From Aquilaria yunnanensis (taxonomy: Eukaryota; Streptophyta; Magnoliopsida; Malvales; Thymelaeaceae), in NCBI GenBank assembly GCA_039654915.1, contig CM077600.1:26520953-26584952 (forward strand): DNA of 64,000 bases. Direction: 5' to 3'. Of this stretch, positions 56,876-64,000 are shown piece after piece. Under the pieces are notes generated by a model. That model saw nothing but the letters and a program-made list of their open reading frames with translations. It ran no database searches and was not told the DNA's origin. Numbering within the stretch: the stretch's first letter is position 1; each line of letters starts with the position of its first letter. Both the position numbers and the translations under genes were made by a program.

Positions 56876-58130
56876 CAATTTTCATCATCGGGGTTTTAAG
56901 GATGGAACCTTTGCCTCGAAAACAATCAATTTTCATCATCGGGGTTTTAAGGATGGAACCTTTGCCTCGAAAACAATCAATTTTCATCATTGGGGTTTTA
57001 AGGATGGAACCTTTGCCTCGAAAATAATCAATTTTCATCGGGGTTTTAAGGATGGAACCTTTGCCTCGAAAACAATCAATTTTCATCATCGGGGTTTTAA
57101 GGATGGAACCTTTGCCTCGAAAACAATCAATTTTCATCATCGGGGTTTTAAGGATGGAACCTTTGCCTCGAAAACAATCAATTTTCATCATCGGGGTTTT
57201 AAGGATGGAACCTTTGCCTCGAAAACAATCAATTTTCATCATTGGGGTTTTAAGGATGGAACCTTTGCCTCGAAAATAATCAATTTTCATCGGGGTTTTA
57301 AGGATGGAACCTTTGCCTCGAAAACAATCAATCAATCCGAGGTTTTAAGGATGGAACCTTTGCCTCGAGATCAATCAATCAATTCGAGGTTTTAAGGATG
57401 GAACCTTTACCTTGACATCAATCAATCAATCCGAGGTTTTAAGGATGGAACCTTTGCCTCGAAATCAATCAATCAATCCGAGGTTTTAAGGATGGAACCT
57501 TTGCCTCGAGATCAATCAATCAATTCGAGGTTTTAAGGATGGAACCTTTACCTCGACATCAATCAATCAATCCGAGGTTTTAAGGATGGAACCTTTGTCT
57601 CGACATCAATCAATCAATTCGAGGCTTTAAGGATGGAACATTTACCTCGACATCAATCAATCAATCCGAGGTTTTAAGGATGGAACCTTTGCCTTGAAAC
57701 CAACCAATCAATCTGAGGTTTTAAGGATGAAACCTTTGCCTCGAAATCAATCAATCAATCTGAGGTTTTAAGGATGGAACCTTTGCCTCAAAATCAATCA
57801 ATCAATTCGAGGTTTTAAGGATGGAACCTTTGCTTCGAAATCAATCAATCAATCCGAGGTTTTAAGGATGAAACCTTTGTCTCGACATCAATCAATCAAT
57901 TCGAGGCTTTAAGGATGGAACCTTTACCTCGACATCAATTAATCAATCCGAGGTTTTAAGGATGGAACCTTTGCCTCGAAACCAACCAATCAATCTGAGG
58001 TTTTAAGGATGAAACCTTTGCCTCGAAATTAATCAATCAATTCGAGGTTTTAAGAATGGAACCTTTGCTTCGAAATCAATCAATCAATCCGAGGTTTTAA
58101 GGATGGAACCTTTGCCTCAGAAACAATCAA
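56876..58130. repeat. Minisatellite, 51-bp then 47-bp units with higher-order structure
   Basis: About 25 units sharing GGTTTTAAGGATGGAACCTT. Up to about 57330 the unit is 51 bp with a CAATTTTCATCATCGGGG spacer and occasional 48-bp variants. From 57331 the unit is 47 bp with a CAATCAATCAATCCGAGG spacer. Variant units show higher-order repeats: a 252-bp block in the first part (variant TTGGGG at 56990 and 57242) and a 282-bp block of six units in the second (variant TTTGTCTCGACATC at 57595 and 57877). Frames through it (165 codons minus, 75 plus) come from the 51-bp period being divisible by three and are not genes. Confidence 0.9.
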
Positions 58131-58141
58131 TTTTCCTTCAA

Positions 58142-58161
58142 CGATAGGAGAGCTCCTATCG
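58142..58161. other. Short stem-loop sequence
   Basis: CGATAGGAG and CTCCTATCG are separated by two bases: a nine-base-pair perfect inverted repeat between the minisatellite and the purine tract. Confidence 0.5.
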
Positions 58162-58253
58162 CCGGGGTTCTAAGGAGAGTTCCTTAACCTCAGGATTTAA
58201 GCGGAGAGAAGATTCTCAATGCCTAGTTAAGCCGGACGAAATTTGGTAACGAC

Positions 58254-58296
58254 TTTGCATGCGTCATGTTCCATGAGGCATGCAAAGGGAGGCAGC
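58254..58296 (+). other. Hairpin and purine-rich tract before the 3' LTR
   Basis: TTTGCATGC (58254-58262) and GCATGCAAA (58278-58286) form an inverted repeat. Its last AAA leads into GGGAGGCAGC, directly before TGTTGACACCC at 58297. The AAAGGGAGG run is the likely polypurine primer. Confidence 0.6.
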
Positions 58297-61200
58297 TGTT
58301 GACACCCAATTTCGTCCGACCCGTAAATTTTTTTTTTTTTTTAATTATTATTATTATTATTACCAAAAATAATAAAAAATTAATAAAAAATTTTTTTAGG
58401 ATATGGGGGGCATTTTATTTTATAGGATTAGCTTTAAAATAATATATATCTATATTTGTGTATAAAAATCAAAATTAATTAAAAAAATTTTAAAAAAATT
58501 TACTATTAATTAATTAATTATTTATTTTTTTAAATTGATTAAAACTAAAACTAAAAAAATTCTACCCCTAGATACGTGTTTTCCTTGTAGCTCGGCCTCC
58601 CCCAGAACAAAACAAAAAAATCTACCTACCTTACCTGCCCCTGACTTTGGCTCCCCCCCTACTGGAGAAATCACGAACTCTCTCCCTTATCTCAGGGACC
58701 CGATCTGATCTCTAGAGAGTTCGATTCCAGCTCCTTCTCTGTCCAATCTATCTGGCTCTCTCTAGATTTTTCTGATCTTATCTTCTCCTTCACGCTCTCC
58801 CTCTCTCATCTGCTCTCCTTCTCCCTCTGGGGTTCTCTCTCTCTTCGCCCAAATTTCTTTCTTCTCTCTCACGCTCAGCACAGCTCATTCTCTCTCTCCC
58901 CTGGTAACTCTGACCTCTCTCTCTCCTCCTCCCTCTCCCTCTCGCCGAGCCTGCTGACCTCTTCCTCCTCCTGCCCAACTCTCTCCTCCCTCCTCTCCGT
59001 CCCTGGCGCGTCACCTTCATCAGATTCACCTCACCAGCTGCTACCACCGCGTCGACTCCGCGCAGCCCTTGCCAGTTCTAGCCTTCCTCAGTTTTTCCTC
59101 CTCTCTCCGCCTCGACGCCATTCACACCACCAACCGCCTCCTCCTGCTCTAGCTTTGCCCCCGACGCTCCAACCTTGCCGACGCCACCGCAGCCCTCCCG
59201 TAGCCGCTCCCCTCTCGCTCTGTCCGACGCCACCGCAGCCCTCCTTGCACCTTGCCCCCGCTCACCAGTTCCCCACCGTTGCACCGGAAGACTTCCCCTC
59301 CGTCGCGCCTCCCTGCCGCCGCGCCAATCGCCTCGCGTCGTCCTCTGCCGCGCTCGCACGCCGTCGGTCTCTACTCTCGCAACTCTCCCCCGCTCCGTCA
59401 GCCTTCGTTCTTTCCTCCGAGCACAGCGCCAGCGCCCGCCCCCTGGCTCGCCTCGTCGCGCCTCGCCTCCCCTGCTGCTGTGCTCCTTTGCTGCACGAGG
59501 AAGAAGACGCGTTTTTAAATTGTTGACCAAAGTCAAAGACTTTTTATTTATTTTTTGTAAAATCTTTGTTTAGTCCTTAGCTTTCTTTGTTTTGTTCGTT
59601 TAAGTCACTAACATATTCTATGTTGCAGATTAACCCCTATCAGCAAGATTTTCATTATTCATACTTTTCTTTGTTTTCTTTATTAATATTGGTTTGATCT
59701 TACATAAAATTTGATCATTGAATTGACATGGAAAATAATATAGGATTTTGATTTGATATGTATATTCATGTATATTTATTGGATTTTAGAATAGTTTAAT
59801 TTTTATTTTTGTAATATATTAATCTGTATCAAATTATTGGTTAATTAATATTTAAATTTATTAGAAATCCGTCCTAAGATGGATCATCTATCCATGTCCA
59901 GATGATTCGGTTAGAATCCATGGCTTGGATATTAATTGAAATTATTTAAAATAAAAAAATAAAATTAAATAGCAAAAAATCCAATCGTGCACCGTCAACT
60001 ACCTCAAAATCAAGGACCTTCTCGAGCTGCTCAACCAAAAGATCGCCAAGAGGATCGAGAACAAGAGCGTCGAGTACGTCAGGAAATTCTTCACTGTCGA
60101 GAATGATTACACGCCGGAGAAGAAGGCCCGCCAGTCGCGACTCGCGTTTGTTTCTTGACTCAATCAAATTTTTGGGTAAAATTCTTATTTAGCCCTTGAT
60201 TCTCTTTGTTTTTATTCATTTAAGTCACTAATGTTCTCCCGTTTTGCATATTCATCACTGACAGTATTGTTTTATGTTTTTATTTCTTTTTTTGGTTGTT
60301 GGTTTATTATTTCGAGAATCATGAATTAGTCTGTGATCAATATTACATAAAATTGCAATTTTAGGTTAGGTCAGATTTTTACCTATTTATTTGATTTTAA
60401 TTTTAATAGTTAGCATAAATTTAAAACTCATGCTTACATAACGTATTAAAAAAAAAAAGGGTCATATTTACGAGATTCAATTCTGAGCATATTTTAATGA
60501 AAATTCAAGAATGAATTTAGAACTAGTAAATCAAAAATCCATATCCAGATGATTCGGTTAGAATCCATGGTTTGGATATTAATTGATATTATTTAAAGCA
60601 AACAAAAAGCAAAAATTAAAAATCAAATAATGAAACCCGGATCGCAAATCGGCTCGTTATTGACCCAGTTATGAAAGTCCATAATTTAAGCATAATTTTA
60701 ATTTTTACCCCTGTATTTATTTGATTTGTCTAATTGAGATCCTATGTTGTTCTAATTTGTAATATGGCCATTGGTTTATCGGCATTTATTTCCTTTTATG
60801 GATTTGTTTTGTTCAGCAAATTAAAGGCATAAATTCGTTTAGAAATTAACATTAAGCTTAGGCATAATTAAACATAATTATTATTTTTATTATTATTATT
60901 ATTATTATAAGGGAAGGTTATGCCTCCTATTTATTATTTAAAAAAAAAAAGTGGATGGCCGAAAAGCCCCACTTTATTTATTTATATATCATCTTTTGAT
61001 ATTCTTTTATTTACTTTATGTGTTTTCCCTTTATCTATTTGCATGTGTTATTTAATTTATGCATCTCTTTTTTTTAATGGATGTTCAAAACAAAAAAAAA
61101 TAAATAAATAAATAAAAAATAAAAAGAGAAGAAAACCTCCACTTTATTTATTGTTATTTAATTTTTCTTTATTTTATGGTTAAACTCATTTCATTTAAAG

Positions 61201-62193
61201 AAATTAGCCATAAGAAATATATATGTAAAATAAATCTGAACCATGTTGTTAAGTTAAAAAAAAAAATTTAGTTCATGGTATATTGGCTGGAAACTGTCTC
61301 GTGCCCGCTTTTGAGCTGCTTCACCTGGTGAAGAGGGTCTGGCTGAGTAACAACGCCCCGTACCATAATCAAAGATTTTATTTTTTAAACTCTTTGATTC
61401 CTTTAAATTAACTTCTTATTAAATAAAAAATTAATTATTTTTTTAATTCTTTTATAAATTGAGTAATTCTTTAAATAATAAATATCCTTCATTAAACAAG
61501 AAAAATCAGATAAGAAAAAGAAAAGAAAGATAAAAAAAAGATAAAAATCAAAAAGATAAAGAAAAGAAAAGAAAAGAAAGAAAAGAATAATAAGATATAA
61601 AAAAGAAAGATTTTTTTTTAAATCATTAACAAATTTAATAAAAAAAAACTTATAAGTTAAACTAATAATTGATTCCATAAAATAATAAAATAATAATTAA
61701 CTATAAATAATTTCCATATCCGCATGATCCGGCAGGATCTACGGTTTGGAAAATATCAACTTTTTTTTAAAAATTAAATAAATAAAAAGGTAAAAATTCA
61801 TATTTTACAATATGGATTAATTTATTTAAAATTTCATTAAATTCCGTATCCGGGTGACTCGGCAGAGTCCATGGTTCGGAATTAAAAACTTCCGTGTCCA
61901 AATGACTCGGCAGAGTCCATGGTTCGGAAATATCAACTTAACTTAAAAAAAAATCCACATTTTGACTAATTCAGTTAAAATTTCTAGTTTGAAAATTAAC
62001 TGAATTTTTTTTAAAGCAAAGTAAAACAAAATTAAAATCAACTAAGGTGCCAATTTTGGGCGCTATAACAATATTGTTTTAGCGTAACCGTACTCCCGAT
62101 CCCCGAACTCTCGCAGACCAATTTTAAGGTGTCCAATCGACCTAGGTAAACAGATTGGTGGTGACTCCCAAAAAAGACCCGCACGTTGCCACA
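58297..62193 (+). repeat. Inner element 3' LTR (3.9 kb)
   Basis: 3897 bp, a near-identical partner of 45706-49600 with the same block order. Differences are scattered substitutions (for example a cluster at about 59317-59340) and A/T-run lengths. One three-base loss near its end (ACCCGCCGCACG in the 5' LTR against ACCCGCACG here) may mark the integration edge. Confidence 0.9.
59988..60158 (+). pseudogene. Captured SKP1-like C-terminal fragment (3' LTR)
   Basis: The 3' LTR copy of 47392-47562: same 56 codons and stop, with one amino-acid change (Ala to Val at the third codon). It is present because LTRs are copied from one template, so capture happened before this insertion, in a parent element. 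Confidence 0.8.
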
Positions 62194-62401
62194 GTAGCAT
62201 GCTAGGATTTATTTGACATAACATGTATGTAAAATTGATATGTTATATAGCATGTTATATCAACTGCATGAATAATATGTTAAAGAATTAGTATTATGTA
62301 TATCTATATCCATGTTGAATTCAAATGAACAAATATGCATGTGGCATATATATGAGTAGATAACATAAAAGTATGTTATCATAAGATCCTGAAAATCTTC
62401 A
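62194..62401 (+). repeat. Copia 3' LTR, right part after nested insertion
   Basis: Resumes GTAGCATGCTAGGATTTATT exactly where 45705 broke off (the matching 5' LTR region begins at 38711) and ends ...AATCTTCA at 62401, the same terminus as the 5' LTR. The first five bases are the right copy of the inner element's target duplication. Confidence 0.92.
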
Positions 62402-64000
62402 GCTTGTTACCACCTCACAAAAATGAGAGAATTACAAGTGTGCCATAATGGCTAAAAACCATTATATTGTGTAATTCTCACCATAGTAATTGAAGTGTGG
62501 GGGTAAAAGGCATGATTAATACCTCCTTACAAGTGTTCCAAGTCAGTAACTTGGCCCCTAAGAAAATCCTTTAGGATTGCTTGTTTGTCAAGCAACCTGT
62601 GGACTTTTTTGTAAGATTTTGGAAATTCAGGTACTCAATTACAAAACTTTCACAAAAAAGATTTGGAGAGTTATGGGAAGGATATGAATGGTATGAAAGT
62701 ACTATTGGATGACCAAATTGCTTATAGAAGATAACTATGGACAAAGGAAAGCACAAAAAGGCTTTAAGGACGTAAGTATCCTATTGTGTGCCTTTAGTTG
62801 TCCATGCTTATGACTTAAAGTCAAATAGAAGTTTTATAGGGTTATCCCACGTAATGAGAGGCTGCTATGGCATGAGATAAGGAAGTCAAATGTGAGCCAA
62901 GAGATTAAGGTAAAGAAACCATGGTCTTGTAGCAAGGAAAATGACATAAAGCTTGGTTAAACTTGTTAAGTCTGTTTAGTGCACTTAAGACCATATAAGT
63001 GTCTATTCTTATCCTTATCCCCCAAATTTCGGCCTCTACCAGTAAAAAGGAAGCTAGCCCTCTCCTCCACACTTCCTCCATAGCCACCATATCTTTAAAC
63101 TCAAAACTACTTGCAATTGAAGTCAAGGAAGCACAATTGGAAGCTATTTTGTGCTATTGCTTGAGTGCACCTAGGATCAAGCTCCAATTTTAGCATACCC
63201 ATCAAGGTAAGGGTTCCCTTGCTTTCATGGGTTGTTTTCTGTATTTTCAAGCAACCATGGAGCTAGGGCTAAGCTTGGAAGAGAACTAGGGGCTTGATGA
63301 CCCAAGCTTAATGAGGGGAGTGCATTTATTGAAGGTTTTGTGACTTAGTGTGAAGTGCACAGTGATGGTAGCGAATTTAAGGGTTTCTAGAGCTCAAAGT
63401 TACTACTAACTAGTGTTAAAATCCTCATAAAACTAAGTATTAACTTGAGAAGGGCTGTCATAGTGATTTATTTATATTTATTGCATGTTTTATGGACTAA
63501 CCTATGGTATATGTTGCTTCCACATTTCATGTGTTTATTGGTTGTGAATAGCTGCTGCATTTGGTTGCTATATATTGTATGTATGCATTGTGGTTTTTGC
63601 GTTTTAGTGTCTTTGAATGCAGGTTTTAATGATGGTTACATTGCCTATTGAATCCAAGTGCTACCCTTATTAAGTTTCTTAATGAAACTTACTCCCCTCA
63701 ACTCTGTCATTTCAGGTTCAGCTGAAAGATCATTTTCAAACTAACCTTTGTGGTTTGATTTTTTCCTTGAATTTTCAGGTACTTGAACTTCCATATATCT
63801 AGTTGTGATCTAGAAATTTTGGTGATTTTAGAAGCATATTTGATATTTTTAGTGATGGTACTTATTGTGTTGTGCAGCAGCTGTCCAACATCCTGTTTTG
63901 GAGTCCATTGTGTCTCAGGCACTCCTATAACCTAGGGTGTGTATTTAGCTAAGTTAAGACCATTTTGTAGTGCATGTATGCATATACATGTAGTGTATGT
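62402..64000. other. Right flank, no gene recognised
   Basis: Host DNA right of the Copia element. Several small frames exist (for example 62999-63193) but none shows a known domain. AAG|GTAAGGGTTCC near 63207 looks like a splice donor after an A/C-rich exon-like stretch (63020-63208), so an untranslated exon or unknown transcript is possible. Confidence 0.35.

Larger units (their letters stand above)
45706..62193 (+). mobile_element. Non-autonomous Tat/Ogre-like LTR element with captured genes
   Basis: 16,488 bp inserted in the Copia 3' LTR. Flanks GTAGT (45701-45705) and GTAGC (62194-62198) are a 5-bp target duplication with one later C-to-T change; the uninterrupted site in the 5' LTR reads GTAGC. 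It has 3.9-kb LTRs starting TGTTGACACCC and ending GCCACA, a primer site beginning TTGGCGACTCC, and a purine-rich tract AAAGGGAGGCAGC before the 3' LTR. No reverse transcriptase, integrase or full gag is present. A 40-residue remnant at 50676-50858 points to the Tat/Ogre branch of Ty3-gypsy. Cargo: SKP1-like pieces in both LTRs, two NABP-like ORFs and a LOG-like ORF. Mobilisation would need proteins supplied by a relative. Confidence 0.88.
37652..62401 (+). mobile_element. Copia LTR retrotransposon, interrupted by a nested element
   Basis: Structure: 5' LTR 37652-38918 (start missing), PBS 38921-38934, gag-pol 39186-43243, purine tract 44479-44488, and 3' LTR 44489-45705 continuing at 62198-62401. 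The 3' LTR is split by a 16.5-kb insertion. Domain order is gag, protease, integrase, reverse transcriptase, RNase H, which defines Ty1/Copia. The two LTRs differ by only a few percent, so the Copia copy is itself fairly young, yet it is coding-defective. The 5' LTR lacks roughly 100 bp present in the 3' copy, so the left target-site duplication cannot be read. The right flank starts GCTTG. Confidence 0.9.

Noticed and set aside
56838..57335. 165-codon minus-strand ORF with 17-residue repeats (and a 75-codon plus-strand ORF)
   Set aside because: It results from the 51-bp minisatellite period being a multiple of three. Open frames occur on both strands and collapse where the unit becomes 47 bp.
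56876..58130. CRISPR-like array
   Set aside because: Units are contiguous tandem copies without unique spacers, in a plant retrotransposon.
49601..58296. A degraded but autonomous gypsy element
   Set aside because: I looked for reverse transcriptase (YxDD-type), RNase H and integrase motifs in both strands' frames and found none. Only the short post-protease remnant is recognisable.

Overview
This window is nuclear DNA of a flowering plant, most likely a eudicot. It holds intron-split genes for a CYP92-type P450, a class VII receptor-like cytoplasmic kinase and exportin-T, in AT-rich intergenic DNA full of plant-type transposons (Copia, Tat/Ogre-like Ty3-gypsy, MULE-like long-TIR elements, MITEs). 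The species cannot be named from the sequence alone.

Layout. 1-7100 is intergenic DNA made largely of foldback and MULE-like elements. One of these (4813-6720) is a Pack-MULE with a 10-bp target-site duplication. It carries two pieces of a DELLA gibberellin-repressor gene around an inverted piece of a CYP94-type P450. 7209-11123 is an apparently intact two-exon CYP92-like P450, and 14903-16225 is a decayed paralogue. 17290-19354 (minus) is a five-exon RLCK-VII kinase whose stop codon lies in the end of a MITE. 19355-30324 is gene-poor and holds further long-TIR elements, one (27819-28804) with a perfect 9-bp duplication. 30325-36660 (minus) is a 13-exon exportin-T (PAUSED) gene coding for 989 residues, in which every intron is phase 0.

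From 37652 to 62401 the window is a nested retrotransposon. A Copia element (gag-pol with three stops and one frameshift, 5' LTR clipped) was interrupted inside its 3' LTR by a 16.5-kb LTR element (45706-62193). That insertion is young: its 3.9-kb LTRs are nearly identical and it is flanked by GTAGT/GTAGC.

The inner element is the main discovery. It has LTRs, a PBS and a purine-rich tract, but no reverse transcriptase or integrase. All I recognise of its own polyprotein is about 40 residues resembling the protease-downstream segment of Tat/Ogre elements. It carries instead: (i) the C-terminal end of a SKP1-like gene in each LTR; (ii) a tandemly duplicated ORF resembling the cysteine-rich nucleic-acid-binding protein of betaflexiviruses, each copy broken by different stops; (iii) an intact intronless 209-codon LOG-like ORF (cytokinin-activating phosphoribohydrolase family) with a changed PGGxGTxxE motif; and (iv) a 1.25-kb minisatellite with higher-order structure. 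It looks like a non-autonomous, gene-capturing retroelement mixing host, possible viral and retroelement parts. Functions are inferred from sequence only.
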